Assembly (NCBI GenBank): GCA_905221325.1
Contig: CAJNCS010000007.1
Coordinates: 73,412 to 137,411, forward strand
DNA length: 64,000 nt
Reading direction: 5' to 3'
Source of the DNA: a bacterium
GTDB taxonomy: Bacteria > Bacillota > Bacilli > Lactobacillales > Streptococcaceae
Part shown: piece after piece, positions 1 to 10,891 of the stretch
Layout: every line of letters starts with the position of its first letter
How positions within the stretch are numbered: position 1 is the stretch's first letter
Notes under the pieces: generated by a model
The model's database searches: none
Told to the model about the DNA's origin: nothing
What the model saw: only the letters and a program-made list of their open reading frames with translations
Made by a program: the position numbers and the translations under genes

Positions 1-1
1 T

Positions 2-685
2 CAGCTTGGTGCCATTTTAGCAGTTATGGTCATTTACTTTAACAAGCTTAATCCTTTCAAACCTGGTAAAACTAAGGTAGAAGTTCGTAGAACTTGGCAA
101 TTGTGGTCAAAAGTTCTCGTTGCAACCTTGCCTTTACTATTGGTCTTTAAGTTAGATGATTGGTTTGATGCCAACTTCCATAACATGGTTTCGGTTGCCA
201 TTATGTTGATTATCTATGGTGTTGCCTTTATCTATCTTGAAAAAAGAAATAAGGCGCAAGCCATTGAACCAACAGTAACAGAGCTAGACAAGTTGCCTTA
301 TAAAACAGCTCTTTACATCGGACTTTTCCAAGTCCTCGCCCTTTTCCCAGGTACAAGCCGTTCTGGTGCCACTATCGTTGGTGGTTTGTTGAATGGTACA
401 AGCCGCTCTGTCGTAACAGAGTTTACCTTCTATCTCGGAATTCCTGTTATGTTCGGAGCCAGTGCTTTAAAGATTTTCAAATTTATTAAAGCTGGTCAAC
501 TCTTGAGTTTTGGTCAACTATTCTTGCTTTTGGTTGCTATGGGTGTTGCCTTTGCAGTCAGCATGGTTGCCATTCGTTTCTTGACCAGCTATGTGAAGAA
601 GCACGACTTTACACTCTTTGGTAAATACCGTATCGTACTCGGTAGCGTCTTGTTGCTCTATAGTTTTGTGCGTTTATTTGTATAA
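2..685 (+). CDS. uppP: Undecaprenyl-diphosphatase UppP/BacA, 5' end cut off by the window
   Basis: Integral membrane phosphatase that recycles undecaprenyl pyrophosphate to the monophosphate carrier used for peptidoglycan, teichoic acid and capsule synthesis; it also confers bacitracin tolerance. The frame is open from base 2 and 227 residues are visible; the family is usually about 270-280 residues, so roughly 50 N-terminal residues lie outside. The signature PGTSRSGAT loop is present, with a second GTSRS motif shortly after it and several hydrophobic segments up to the C-terminus. The methionine at position 26 is internal, not a start. A strong hairpin follows the stop and separates it from the convergent dinB. 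The identification is firm from motifs and topology. Confidence 0.93.
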   Translation, partial: QLGAILAVMVIYFNKLNPFKPGKTKVEVRRTWQLWSKVLVATLPLLLVFKLDDWFDANFHNMVSVAIMLIIYGVAFIYLEKRNKAQAIEPTVTELDKLPYKTALYIGLFQVLALFPGTSRSGATIVGGLLNGTSRSVVTEFTFYLGIPVMFGASALKIFKFIKAGQLLSFGQLFLLLVAMGVAFAVSMVAIRFLTSYVKKHDFTLFGKYRIVLGSVLLLYSFVRLFV

Positions 686-686
686 G

Positions 687-718
687 AAAAAGCTTGAAGG
701 GAGGCCTTCAAGCTTTTT
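687..718. terminator. Bidirectional rho-independent terminator between uppP and dinB
   Basis: A 12-bp perfect stem (AAAAAGCTTGAA paired with TTCAAGCTTTTT) around a short loop, flanked by A and T runs. It can end transcription from both sides, and its right arm overlaps the dinB stop codon. Confidence 0.85.
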
Positions 719-1778
719 AAAATCCTGTCACTGTAATTCCTAGTAAACGGATGCCTTTTTCTTTTTCAGCTAGCTCTTCGTAGAGTTGAAGGGCAGTTTG
801 AGAAATCTGACTAGCGTCCTGTGTAGCTTGTGGGAGGCTTTTTCGTCTAGTCAGAGTGGAGAAGTCAGCATATCGTATTTTAAGGATAATGATTTTTCCA
901 GCTTTGTTCTGCCTGCTGAGATTGTGAGCTACTTTCTCAGAGAGTAGAGTCAGCTCTTTTTTGATGTCTTCTTCTGCCTGAAGAATCTTACCATAAGTTT
1001 TCTCCTTGCCGATGGACTTACGAATGCGATTGGACTTGACTGGAGCATTGTGAATACCACGAGCTTTTCTATAAAGGTCAAAACCGAGTCTGCCAAACCG
1101 ATCGATTAAAGTGACTTCTGAGACGTCCAATAAGTCTGCACCAGTATAAATGCCCATTTCATGAAGACGTTCAACTGTTTTTTTGCCCACACCGTGAAAT
1201 TTAGCAATATCCATTTGTTTGAGAAAGTCTTGGGCTTGGTCAGGTAGAATTACTGTCAAACCATGCGGCTTCTGATAATCACTGGCCATTTTAGCTAAGA
1301 ATTTGTTATAGGAAACGCCAGCAGAAGCAGTCAGGTGTAGTTCCTGCCAGATATCCTGTTGGATGAGACGAGCTATTTTGACTGCCGACTTGATACCAAG
1401 TTTATTTTCCGTCACATCCAAGTAGGCTTCGTCAATACTCATAGGTTCAATCAGGTCGGTGTAACGTTTAAAAATAGCTCGAATCTCAAGTCCCACAGTT
1501 TTGTATTTTTCATAATTTCCCGAGATAAAGACGGCTTGAGGACAACGCTCATAAGCTTCTTTAGAACTCATGGCAGAGTGAATGCCAAAAGCTCGTGCCT
1601 CGTAGCTACAAGTAGACACAACTCCTCGTCCGCCTGTTTGTCTGGGGTCACTCCCAATGATAACAGGCTTGCCCTTTAACTTAGGATTATCTCTTATTTC
1701 CACAGCAGCAAAAAAGGCATCCATGTCGATATGGATGATTTTTCTGGACAAATCATTAATCAATGGAAATATGAGCAT
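717..1778 (-). CDS. dinB: DNA polymerase IV (Y-family translesion polymerase)
   Basis: Error-prone Y-family polymerase that extends past lesions and mismatched ends; cytoplasmic. The 353 residues match the usual family length. The metal-binding motif HIDMDAFFA near residues 16-23 and the SIDEAYLDV motif with Asp116-Glu117 give the catalytic carboxylates. A helix-hairpin-helix stretch (FHGVGKKT) follows, then the little-finger domain. It is convergent with uppP and divergent from pflB. On the minus strand a GGGTATAAT -10-like element lies about 32 bp upstream of the start codon, without a convincing -35. In pneumococcus dinB also sits beside pfl. Nothing looks damaged. Confidence 0.95.
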   Translation of the reverse strand: MLIFPLINDLSRKIIHIDMDAFFAAVEIRDNPKLKGKPVIIGSDPRQTGGRGVVSTCSYEARAFGIHSAMSSKEAYERCPQAVFISGNYEKYKTVGLEIRAIFKRYTDLIEPMSIDEAYLDVTENKLGIKSAVKIARLIQQDIWQELHLTASAGVSYNKFLAKMASDYQKPHGLTVILPDQAQDFLKQMDIAKFHGVGKKTVERLHEMGIYTGADLLDVSEVTLIDRFGRLGFDLYRKARGIHNAPVKSNRIRKSIGKEKTYGKILQAEEDIKKELTLLSEKVAHNLSRQNKAGKIIILKIRYADFSTLTRRKSLPQATQDASQISQTALQLYEELAEKEKGIRLLGITVTGF

Positions 1779-1929
1779 TTTGCTTCCTTTCTAGTGTCAT
1801 TTTCTATTTATTATACCCTTTTTTCTGAAAAAATGGAAAAGAGTACTCATTCTTTCAAATATATAACACAGATTGTGTCGATAAACAGACTGTATTAGAA
1901 AAGAAAGTGGTAAAAAAGCCTTTTTTCGC

Positions 1930-1959
1930 TTGTTGAAATCGGTTACTGTATGGTATACT
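1930..1959 (+). promoter_or_regulatory. Probable pflB promoter with extended -10
   Basis: TTGTTG at 1930-1935, an 18-bp spacer and TATACT at 1954-1959 preceded by TGG, so the -10 fits the extended TGnTATAAT class common in streptococci. The expected start of transcription is near 1966. Confidence 0.6.
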
Positions 1960-1971
1960 GGTCTCATGAAT

Positions 1972-1989
1972 GTAACAGATGACTGTTAC
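1972..1989. promoter_or_regulatory. Perfect inverted repeat in the pflB leader
   Basis: GTAACAG and CTGTTAC, 7-bp perfect arms, are separated by 4 bases just downstream of the predicted transcription start of pflB. It could be an operator for a dimeric repressor or a small RNA hairpin upstream of the ribosome site at 2003-2007. I cannot name the regulator; it does not resemble the Rex consensus. Confidence 0.4.
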
Positions 1990-2014
1990 TAGAAAGAAAA
2001 ATGAGGACATTAAC

Positions 2015-4330
2015 ATGGTTGTTAAGACAGTTGTTGAAGCACAAGATATTTTTGAAAAAGCTTGGGAAGGCTTCAAAGGTGTTGATTGGAAAGAAAAAGT
2101 AAGTGTGTCTCGCTTCGTTCAAGCAAACTACACACCATATGATGGTGATGAAAGTTTCCTTGCTGGACCAACAGAACGTTCTCTTCACATCAAAAAAATC
2201 GTAGAAGAAACTAAGGCTCACTACGAAGAAACTCGTTTCCCAATGGATACTCGTCCAACATCAATTGCTGATATTCCTGCTGGATTTATCGACAAAGAAA
2301 ACGAATTGATTTTTGGTATCCAAAATGATGAACTCTTCAAATTGAACTTCATGCCAAAAGGTGGTATCCGTATGGCTGAAACTACATTGAAGGAAAATGG
2401 ATATGAGCCAGACCCTGCTGTTCACGAAATTTTTACTAAATATGTAACAACAGTTAACGATGGTATCTTCCGTGCCTACACTTCTAACATTCTTCGTGCT
2501 CGCCACGCCCACACTGTAACTGGTCTTCCAGACTCATACTCTCGTGGACGTATCATCGGTGTATACGCACGTCTTGCACTTTACGGAGCTGACTTCTTGA
2601 TGCAAGAAAAATTGAATGATTGGAATTCAATTAAAGAAATCGATGAAGAAACAATCCGTCTTCGTGAAGAAATCAACCTCCAATACAAAGCGTTGCAAGA
2701 AGTTGTTCGCTTAGGTGATCTTTACGGGGTTGACGTTCGTAAACCAGCGATGAACGTTAAAGAAGCTATCCAATGGGTTAACATCGCATTTATGGCAGTC
2801 TGTCGTGTGATCAACGGTGCTGCTACATCTCTAGGTCGTGTGCCAATCGTCTTGGACATCTTTGCAGAACGTGACCTTGCTCGTGGTACATTTACTGAAT
2901 CAGAAATCCAAGAATTCGTTGATGATTTCGTTATGAAACTTCGTACAGTTAAATTCGGTCGTACAAAAGCTTATGACCAACTGTACTCAGGTGACCCAAC
3001 ATTCATCACAACTTCTATGGCTGGTATGGGTAACGATGGTCGTCACCGTGTCACTAAGATGGACTACCGTTTCTTGAACACTCTTGACAACATCGGTAAC
3101 TCTCCAGAGCCAAACTTGACAGTTCTTTGGACTGACAAATTGCCATACAACTTCCGTCGCTACTGTATGCACATGAGCCACAAACACTCTTCTATCCAAT
3201 ACGAAGGTGTAACAACAATGGCTAAAGACGGATATGGTGAAATGAGCTGTATCTCATGCTGTGTGTCACCACTTGACCCAGAAAACGAAGAACAACGCCA
3301 CAACATCCAGTACTTCGGTGCTCGTGTAAACGTTTTGAAAGCCCTTCTTACTGGTTTGAACGGTGGTTACGACGATGTTCACAAAGACTACAAAGTATTT
3401 GACATCGATCCTATCCGTGACGAAGTTCTTGAATTTGAATCAGTTAAAGCGAACTTTGAAAAATCTCTTGACTGGTTGACTGACACTTATGTAGATGCTT
3501 TGAACATCATCCACTACATGACTGACAAGTACAACTACGAAGCTGTTCAAATGGCCTTCTTGCCAACTAAACAACGTGCCAACATGGGATTCGGTATCTG
3601 TGGATTTGCTAACACTGTTGATACATTGTCAGCGATTAAATACGCTACCGTTAAACCAATCCGTGATGAAGATGGCTACATCTACGATTACGAAACAATC
3701 GGTGAATACCCACGTTGGGGTGAAGATGACCCACGTTCAAACGAATTGGCAGAATGGTTGATCGAAGCTTACACAACTCGTCTACGTAGCCACAAACTTT
3801 ACAAAGACGCAGAAGCTACAGTATCACTTTTGACAATCACATCTAACGTTGCTTACTCTAAACAAACTGGTAACTCACCAGTCCACAAAGGTGTATACCT
3901 CAACGAAGATGGTTCTGTGAACTTGTCTAAACTTGAATTCTTCTCACCAGGTGCTAACCCATCTAACAAAGCTAAAGGTGGATGGTTGCAAAACTTGAAC
4001 TCACTTGCTAGCCTTGACTTTGGTTACGCAGCTGACGGTATCTCATTGACAACTCAAGTTTCTCCACGTGCTCTTGGTAAGACTCGTGACGAACAAGTTG
4101 ATAACTTGGTAACAATCCTTGATGGTTACTTCGAAAACGGTGGACAACACGTTAACTTGAACGTTATGGACTTGAACGATGTTTACGAAAAGATCATGTC
4201 AGGTGAAGACGTTATCGTACGTATCTCTGGATACTGTGTAAACACTAAATACCTCACTCCAGAACAAAAAACTGAATTGACACAACGTGTCTTCCACGAA
4301 GTTCTTTCAATGGATGACGCATTGAGCTAA
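2015..4330 (+). CDS. pflB: Pyruvate formate-lyase (formate C-acetyltransferase)
   Basis: Glycyl-radical enzyme converting pyruvate and CoA to acetyl-CoA and formate during mixed-acid fermentation; cytoplasmic and oxygen-sensitive once activated. The adjacent active-site cysteines are in the CISCC motif, and the C-terminal glycyl-radical loop reads RISGYCV (a Gly-Tyr pair as in the family, with Cys where E. coli has Ala). I start it at 2015, giving 771 residues, because a GAGGA ribosome site lies 7 bases upstream; an in-frame ATG at 1979 overlaps the leader hairpin and lacks a ribosome site. The gene has its own promoter and terminator. The activating enzyme gene is not in the window. Codon use is strongly biased, as expected for a highly expressed gene. 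Confidence 0.97.
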   Translation: MVVKTVVEAQDIFEKAWEGFKGVDWKEKVSVSRFVQANYTPYDGDESFLAGPTERSLHIKKIVEETKAHYEETRFPMDTRPTSIADIPAGFIDKENELIFGIQNDELFKLNFMPKGGIRMAETTLKENGYEPDPAVHEIFTKYVTTVNDGIFRAYTSNILRARHAHTVTGLPDSYSRGRIIGVYARLALYGADFLMQEKLNDWNSIKEIDEETIRLREEINLQYKALQEVVRLGDLYGVDVRKPAMNVKEAIQWVNIAFMAVCRVINGAATSLGRVPIVLDIFAERDLARGTFTESEIQEFVDDFVMKLRTVKFGRTKAYDQLYSGDPTFITTSMAGMGNDGRHRVTKMDYRFLNTLDNIGNSPEPNLTVLWTDKLPYNFRRYCMHMSHKHSSIQYEGVTTMAKDGYGEMSCISCCVSPLDPENEEQRHNIQYFGARVNVLKALLTGLNGGYDDVHKDYKVFDIDPIRDEVLEFESVKANFEKSLDWLTDTYVDALNIIHYMTDKYNYEAVQMAFLPTKQRANMGFGICGFANTVDTLSAIKYATVKPIRDEDGYIYDYETIGEYPRWGEDDPRSNELAEWLIEAYTTRLRSHKLYKDAEATVSLLTITSNVAYSKQTGNSPVHKGVYLNEDGSVNLSKLEFFSPGANPSNKAKGGWLQNLNSLASLDFGYAADGISLTTQVSPRALGKTRDEQVDNLVTILDGYFENGGQHVNLNVMDLNDVYEKIMSGEDVIVRISGYCVNTKYLTPEQKTELTQRVFHEVLSMDDALS

Positions 4331-4350
4331 GATTCAATTAGAATGGAAAG

Positions 4351-4376
4351 AAAGCTAGTCGATATGACTGGCTTTT
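4351..4376 (+). terminator. Terminator of pflB
   Basis: AAGCTAGTC and GACTGGCTT form a stem with one G-T pair and a five-base loop, followed by TTTTT. Confidence 0.75.
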
Positions 4377-4426
4377 TGCGTCTTTGAAAATTCTTTTAAA
4401 AAATAGTTAAATTTGGTCAAAAAGTT

Positions 4427-4456
4427 ATTGACTTTTACTGACCAATGTGATATAGT
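4427..4456 (+). promoter_or_regulatory. clpL promoter overlapped by a CtsR-like heat-shock operator
   Basis: TTGACT (4428-4433), a 17-bp spacer and TATAGT (4451-4456) make a good sigma-A promoter. The bases 4427-4443 read ATTGACT-TTT-ACTGACC, an imperfect match (about three mismatches) to the reverse complement of the CtsR heptad direct repeat (RGTCAAA-NAN-RGTCAAA). CtsR is the established class III heat-shock repressor of clp genes in Firmicutes. Overlap with the -35 would allow repression. The operator call is an inference from this match and the clpL context. Confidence 0.65.
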
Positions 4457-4553
4457 AGAAACATAAGGAAAATGAATTCCTTAGAAAACTTCATTTTCAA
4501 TGATTCTATTTCTTGAAAATGTACGATAGATACCCTAGAAAGGGGTGAGGCCT

Positions 4554-4649
4554 ATGTTTAATCTAACAGACTTTGAAAAGAAGATGATAAAAGGCTTATT
4601 TAAAAGAGAAAAACCAGAAATTATACGTAGGGTAGCCAACAGCGAGTAG
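4554..4649 (+). CDS. Small ORF, 31 codons, in the clpL leader
   Basis: ATG at 4554 follows a strong AGGGGTGAGG ribosome-binding region and the frame ends at TAG 4647-4649, about 90 bases before clpL. The peptide begins MFNLTDFEKKM and is charged, with no signal peptide and no obvious membrane helix, so it could form a short amphipathic helix. It is transcribed from the clpL promoter and may be a leader peptide, a small stress protein or a chance frame. I do not recognise a family. The quality of the ribosome site is the main argument that it is translated. Confidence 0.5.
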   Translation: MFNLTDFEKKMIKGLFKREKPEIIRRVANSE

Positions 4650-4740
4650 CTAACAGCTAGTCTAAATTTTTTAAAACAAAGGTCAGAGAAAGTCAAATTG
4701 TTTTGACTAAGTAAATTTTTAATTAAACGAGGTATGAAAT

Positions 4741-6846
4741 ATGAATAACAATTTTAATAACTTTAACAATATGGATGATTTATTTAATCAATTGATGGGT
4801 GGTATGAGAGGATATAGTTCTGAAAATCGCCGTTACTTGATTAATGGACGCGAAGTGACACCTGAGGAATTTGCTCATTATCGTGCAACTGGGAAATTAC
4901 CAGGAAATGCAGAATCTGATGCGCAAATGCAACAACATGCTTCAGGTATGAAACAAGACGGTGTCCTTGCTAAACTAGGTCGTAACTTGACAGCGGAAGC
5001 TCGTGAGGGCAAGTTGGATCCTGTTATCGGGCGAAACAAGGAAATTCAAGAAACATCTGAAATCCTCTCACGTCGTACCAAGAACAATCCTGTTCTGGTT
5101 GGAGATGCGGGTGTTGGTAAGACAGCCGTTGTCGAAGGCTTGGCGCAAGCCATTGTGAACGGAGATGTCCCAGCTGCTATCAAGAATAAGGAAATTATTT
5201 CCATTGATATCTCAGGTCTCGAGGCTGGTACTCAATACCGTGGTAGCTTTGAAGAAAATGTGCAAAATCTAGTCAACGAAGTGAAAGAAGCAGGAAATAT
5301 TATTCTCTTCTTTGATGAAATTCACCAAATTCTTGGTGCTGGTAGCACTGGTGGAGACAGTGGGTCTAAAGGGCTTGCAGATATTCTTAAGCCAGCTCTC
5401 TCTCGTGGTGAATTGACTGTTATTGGGGCAACGACTCAAGACGAATATCGTAACACGATTTTGAAGAATGCAGCTCTTGCTCGTCGTTTCAACGAAGTCA
5501 AGGTCAATGCTCCTTCAGCAGAGGATACCTTTAAAATTCTTCAAGGGATTCGTGACCTCTATCAACAACACCACAATGTTATCTTGCCAGACGAAGTCTT
5601 GAAAGCAGCAGTGGATTATTCAATCCAGTACATTCCTCAACGTAGCTTGCCTGATAAGGCGATCGACTTGGTCGATGTGACAGCTGCTCACTTGGCAGCT
5701 CAACATCCAGTGACAGATGTGCACGCAGTGGAACATGAAATTGATGAAGAAAAAGCAAAACAAGAAGAAGCTGCGGCTAAAGAAGATTACGAAGCAGCTT
5801 TGAAAGCAAAAGTTCGCATCGAAGAACTGGAAAAGAAAATTGCTAACCATACGGAAAACCATAAAGTAACAGCAACAATCAACGATGTGGCTGAATCAGT
5901 AGAACGGATGACGGGTATTCCAGTTTCTCAAATGGGAGCAACCGATATCGAACGTTTGAAAGATATGGCTCATCGTTTGGAACACAAGGTTATCGGCCAA
6001 GATAAGGCGGTAGAAGCTGTCGCTCGTGCTATCCGTCGTAACCGTGCTGGTTTTGATGAAGGTAATCGCCCAATCGGTAGCTTCCTCTTTGTAGGGCCTA
6101 CTGGAGTTGGTAAGACGGAGCTTGCTAAGCAATTAGCGCTCGATATGTTTGGAACCAAGGATGCGATTATCCGTTTGGATATGTCTGAATACAGTGACCG
6201 CACAGCCGTATCTAAGCTAATTGGTACAACAGCTGGTTATGTTGGGTATGATGACAATAGCAATACCTTGACAGAACGTGTTCGTCGCAATCCATACTCT
6301 ATCATTCTCTTGGACGAAATTGAAAAGGCTGATCCTCAAGTAATCACCCTTCTCCTCCAAGTCTTGGATGATGGTCGTTTGACTGATGGTCAAGGAAATA
6401 CAGTGAACTTTAAAAATACTGTCATTATCGCAACATCAAATGCTGGATTTGGCTATGAAGCTAACTTGACAGAAGATGCGGATAAACCAGAGTTGATGGA
6501 TCGCTTGAAACCATTCTTCCGTCCAGAGTTCCTCAACCGCTTTAACGCAGTTATCGAGTTCTCACACTTAAATAAGGAAGACCTTTCTAAGATTGTGGAC
6601 TTGATGTTGGCTGAAGTAAACCAAACCTTGGCTAAGAAAGATATTGATTTGGAAGTCAGCCAAGCAGCTAAGGACTTTATCACAGAAGAAGGTTATGACG
6701 AAGTCATGGGTGTTCGTCCTCTCCGACGCGTAGTCGAACAACAAATCCGTGATAAGGTGACGGACTTCCACTTGGATCACCTAGATGCTAAACATCTGGA
6801 AGCAGATATGGAAGATGGCGTTTTGGTCATTCGAGAAAAAGCCTAA
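4741..6846 (+). CDS. clpL: ATP-dependent Clp protease-family chaperone ClpL
   Basis: HSP100/Clp disaggregase found in streptococci and lactobacilli; it protects against heat and penicillin stress and acts as a cytoplasmic ring ATPase. It has 701 residues. An Asn-rich N-terminus ([13 protein letters not shown]) replaces the long N-domain of ClpC. AAA+ domain 1 has Walker A GDAGVGKT at residues 121-128 and Walker B LFFDEIH. A short coiled middle domain rich in Glu/Lys/Ala lies around residues 335-375. AAA+ domain 2 has Walker A GPTGVGKT near residue 450 and Walker [10 protein letters not shown], then a ClpB D2-type C-terminus. No ClpP-binding loop is obvious. It follows a CtsR-like promoter and a 31-codon small ORF. 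Identification is firm. Confidence 0.96.
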   Translation: MNNNFNNFNNMDDLFNQLMGGMRGYSSENRRYLINGREVTPEEFAHYRATGKLPGNAESDAQMQQHASGMKQDGVLAKLGRNLTAEAREGKLDPVIGRNKEIQETSEILSRRTKNNPVLVGDAGVGKTAVVEGLAQAIVNGDVPAAIKNKEIISIDISGLEAGTQYRGSFEENVQNLVNEVKEAGNIILFFDEIHQILGAGSTGGDSGSKGLADILKPALSRGELTVIGATTQDEYRNTILKNAALARRFNEVKVNAPSAEDTFKILQGIRDLYQQHHNVILPDEVLKAAVDYSIQYIPQRSLPDKAIDLVDVTAAHLAAQHPVTDVHAVEHEIDEEKAKQEEAAAKEDYEAALKAKVRIEELEKKIANHTENHKVTATINDVAESVERMTGIPVSQMGATDIERLKDMAHRLEHKVIGQDKAVEAVARAIRRNRAGFDEGNRPIGSFLFVGPTGVGKTELAKQLALDMFGTKDAIIRLDMSEYSDRTAVSKLIGTTAGYVGYDDNSNTLTERVRRNPYSIILLDEIEKADPQVITLLLQVLDDGRLTDGQGNTVNFKNTVIIATSNAGFGYEANLTEDADKPELMDRLKPFFRPEFLNRFNAVIEFSHLNKEDLSKIVDLMLAEVNQTLAKKDIDLEVSQAAKDFITEEGYDEVMGVRPLRRVVEQQIRDKVTDFHLDHLDAKHLEADMEDGVLVIREKA

Positions 6847-6864
6847 CTCGAGATTTTGATAATA

Positions 6865-6898
6865 AAAAAGAACCAGTTATTGTAACTGGTTCTTTTGC
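6865..6898. terminator. Bidirectional terminator between clpL and luxS
   Basis: AAAAGAACCAGTT paired perfectly with AACTGGTTCTTTT around a four-base loop, with A and T runs on both sides; it serves the convergent genes clpL and luxS. Confidence 0.88.
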
Positions 6899-6900
6899 GT

Positions 6901-7383
6901 TTAGATGACATGGCGTTCAAAGGCATCATCTGAAATACCTTGTTCCAGGATGAGTTTAGCCCATTCTTTAGCAGAAAAGAGGCTGTGGTCTTTGTAGTTT
7001 CCACAAGATTCGATGGTTGTTCCAGGCACATCTTCCCAAGTAGTGGTCTCAGCGATTTCCTTGAGCGAATCCTTGATAACAGCTGCAATCTCGGCGCTGG
7101 TATGACGTCCCCACATAATCATGTGGAAGCCTGTACGACAACCGAAGGGTGAACAGTCAATCATACCGTCAATGCGGGTACGGATGAGTTTGGCCAAGAG
7201 GTGTTCGATAGTGTGAAGGCCAGCAGTAGGGATAGAATCCTCATTTGGCTGCACCAAGCGAATATCAAAGTTGGAGATGACATCTCCCTTTGGTCCTGTT
7301 TCTTCCCCAATTAAGCGAACATAGGGTGCTTTAACAATGGTGTGATCAAGTTCAAAACTTTCAACAATAACTTCTTTTGACAT
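6901..7383 (-). CDS. luxS: S-ribosylhomocysteine lyase LuxS
   Basis: Cleaves S-ribosylhomocysteine to homocysteine and DPD, the precursor of autoinducer-2, in the activated methyl cycle; a cytoplasmic homodimer with a metal site. It is 160 residues, the normal length. The metal ligands His57 and His61 (in HTIEH) and Cys127 (in SCGNY) are all present. It is a single-gene unit between two hairpins. Upstream on the minus strand is an extended -10 promoter, and GGAA shortly before the start serves as ribosome site. In pneumococcus luxS lies between clpL and the dexB/cps region, as here. Confidence 0.97.
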   Translation of the reverse strand: MSKEVIVESFELDHTIVKAPYVRLIGEETGPKGDVISNFDIRLVQPNEDSIPTAGLHTIEHLLAKLIRTRIDGMIDCSPFGCRTGFHMIMWGRHTSAEIAAVIKDSLKEIAETTTWEDVPGTTIESCGNYKDHSLFSAKEWAKLILEQGISDDAFERHVI

Positions 7384-7409
7384 GGTAGTTCCTTTCAGTT
7401 TTTTCTTTC

Positions 7410-7418
7410 ATTATAACA
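7410..7418 (-). promoter_or_regulatory. luxS promoter, extended -10
   Basis: The minus strand reads TGTTATAAT, a perfect TGnTATAAT extended -10 about 27 bases before the luxS start. No clear -35 is seen, as is usual for extended -10 promoters. Confidence 0.6.
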
Positions 7419-7443
7419 TAAAGCCTGCTGTTGAGATAGAGAG

Positions 7444-7471
7444 AAAACCTCTCCAAGAAAGGAGAGGTTTG
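7444..7471 (-). terminator. Terminator of the DUF1846 gene
   Basis: AAACCTCTCC and GGAGAGGTTT form a 10-bp perfect stem with a six-base loop just past the stop of the minus-strand gene; on that strand the stem is followed by TCTC rather than a long U run. Confidence 0.65.
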
Positions 7472-7475
7472 AGTT

Positions 7476-8960
7476 TTATTTGCGATACAAGCGATCGTAT
7501 TGGTAGTAAGGGTCAAAGGTCACGTTGATACCTAGTTTGCGAAGGACATTCTTGTCTTCATCGGTCAAGATGATGGTTGAGTGAGCTTCGCTTCCTTTGA
7601 GGTTGCCAAGTTCCTTCATGGCGCGCGCAGCATCAGGATTTTCCATAGCTGTGATGGCAAGAGCGATCAGGATTTCATTTGAGTGGAGGCGCGGATTGCG
7701 ACTGCCTAGATGGTTGATTTTAAGACCTTGAATTGGTTTGACAACTTCAGGCTCAATCAACTTCACTTCTTTAGCGATAGCAGCAGATTTCTTGATGGCA
7801 TTGATCAAAGCAGCAGCTGTTGGGCCAAAGAGTTCTGAGTTTTTACCAGTGACAATGTCACCAGATGGTAATTCAAGGGCAAGGGCAGGTCCGCCGGTTT
7901 CTTCAGCCTTTTGACGTGCTGCGACAGCAACTTTACGGTCTGCAGGTGTGATACCGAGGTCGTTCATGAGAAGTTCAATCTTCTTGACAGCAGTTTCTCC
8001 GACTTTTTCAGCTTTGAAATCAAGAACGGTTTGATAGTAACGGCGGATGATTTCTTGCTTAGATGCTTCGATAGCGGCTTCATTATCTGTAATAGCAAAA
8101 CCAACCATGTTGACACCCATGTCTGTCGGTGAAGCGTATGGAGATTCACCTAGAATACGTTCTAGCATGCGCTTGAGCACTGGGAAAATTTCGATATCAC
8201 GGTTGTAGTTGACAGTGGTTTCTCCGTAGGTTTGAAGGTGGAAGGGGTCAATCATGTTGACATCATCTAGGTCTGCTGTAGCAGCCTCGTAGGCCAAGTT
8301 GACTGGATGATGAAGGGGCAGGTTCCAGACTGGGAAAGTTTCAAATTTAGCGTAGCCAGACTTGATACCGTTGATTTGGTCGTGGTACATATTGGATACA
8401 CAGGTTGCCAATTTTCCAGAACCAGGTCCAGGAGCCGTTACGACGATTAACTTGCGACTGGTTTTGATGTAGTCGTTTTTCCCCATTCCTTCTGGAGAAA
8501 TGATGTGATCCATATCCGTTGGGTAGCCTTTGATTGGATAATGAAGATAAGAATCAATTCCATTTTTCTCAAGCTGGTTGCGGAAGGCATCTGCAGCGGG
8601 TTGGCCAGCGTATTGCGTGATAACAACGGAGCCAACAAAAATCCCCAATTCATTGAATTTGTCAATCAAGCGAAGGACTTCTTGGTCATAGGAAATGCCT
8701 AAGTCACCTCGTGCTTTAGAATGTTCGATGTTGCTTGCATTAATGGCGATAACAACTTCGACCTGCTCTTTTAACTCCTGCAAGAGCTTGATTTTATTGT
8801 CTGGTTCATAGCCAGGAAGGACACGAGCAGCGTGGAAATCTTCTAACATTTTGCCGCCAAACTCTAGGTAAAGCTTGCCGTCAAATTGGTTAATCCGCTC
8901 CAAAATGTGGTCGCGCTGTAGATTCAAATATTGTTCAGAACTAAAAGCTTGTTTTTTCAT
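7476..8960 (-). CDS. DUF1846 domain-containing protein
   Basis: Conserved cytoplasmic protein of unknown biological role, found next to dexB and luxS in streptococci. The 494 residues are normal for the family. A P-loop-like segment (APGPGSGK) near the first third and an Asp-rich central part suggest nucleotide or metal binding, but no reaction can be assigned. No signal peptide or membrane segment is visible. I start it at 8960 ([10 protein letters not shown]) because AGAGG lies at good spacing; a longer frame begins at 8981 without a ribosome site. It is divergent from dexB and convergent with nothing, since luxS lies downstream on the same strand after a hairpin. The family assignment is firm and the function unknown. 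Confidence 0.88.
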   Translation of the reverse strand: MKKQAFSSEQYLNLQRDHILERINQFDGKLYLEFGGKMLEDFHAARVLPGYEPDNKIKLLQELKEQVEVVIAINASNIEHSKARGDLGISYDQEVLRLIDKFNELGIFVGSVVITQYAGQPAADAFRNQLEKNGIDSYLHYPIKGYPTDMDHIISPEGMGKNDYIKTSRKLIVVTAPGPGSGKLATCVSNMYHDQINGIKSGYAKFETFPVWNLPLHHPVNLAYEAATADLDDVNMIDPFHLQTYGETTVNYNRDIEIFPVLKRMLERILGESPYASPTDMGVNMVGFAITDNEAAIEASKQEIIRRYYQTVLDFKAEKVGETAVKKIELLMNDLGITPADRKVAVAARQKAEETGGPALALELPSGDIVTGKNSELFGPTAAALINAIKKSAAIAKEVKLIEPEVVKPIQGLKINHLGSRNPRLHSNEILIALAITAMENPDAARAMKELGNLKGSEAHSTIILTDEDKNVLRKLGINVTFDPYYQYDRLYRK

Positions 8961-9041
8961 TTTTTTACCTCTGATCTCCATTATAATAAAAAATCGGAAG
9001 TTAGGAAACTATAAAGGTAAAAAAGAAATCAAAAAGATTAG

Positions 9042-9078
9042 GCAAACGCTTGCACAAAAAATTAAAAAACGTTATCAT
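9042..9078 (+). promoter_or_regulatory. dexB promoter with LacI/CcpA-type palindromic operator
   Basis: TTGCAC (9050-9055), a 17-bp spacer and TATCAT (9073-9078) form the promoter. The near-palindrome GCAAACGCTTGC at 9042-9053 overlaps the -35 and has the central CG and flanking half-sites typical of LacI-family regulators (CcpA cre sites and MalR-like operators). Repression in the absence of an alpha-glucan sugar or in the presence of glucose is therefore plausible. The binding protein is inferred only. Confidence 0.6.
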
Positions 9079-9103
9079 AGACTGTAGATTATTAAAATAA
9101 TGA

Positions 9104-10723
<1,620 letters not shown>

Positions 10724-10730
10724 AATGAGC

Positions 10731-10762
10731 AAACCTCAAGCTTTTGAAGCTTGAGGTTTTTT
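10731..10762 (+). terminator. Terminator of dexB
   Basis: AAACCTCAAGCTT and AAGCTTGAGGTTT pair across a very short loop and end in a T run. Confidence 0.88.
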
Positions 10763-10832
10763 ACTAAAAATTGTGTAGGAAAATCTTTAAAAAATATTTG
10801 TTAGAATTTTCTAAAAAATTATGCGAAAGTTC

Positions 10833-10860
10833 TTGCTTTTATAAAAAAATAGGGTATAAT
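10833..10860 (+). promoter_or_regulatory. Promoter of the first oligopeptide-binding lipoprotein
   Basis: TTGCTT (10833-10838), a 16-bp spacer and a perfect TATAAT (10855-10860), about 30 bases upstream of the start codon. Confidence 0.7.
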
Positions 10861-10891
10861 GGTGAAAATACTATCTTTAAGGAGATTACTT

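Noticed and set aside
1979..2014. Earlier start for pflB at 1979
   Set aside because: It overlaps the leader palindrome and has no ribosome site, while GAGGA precedes 2015 at ideal spacing.
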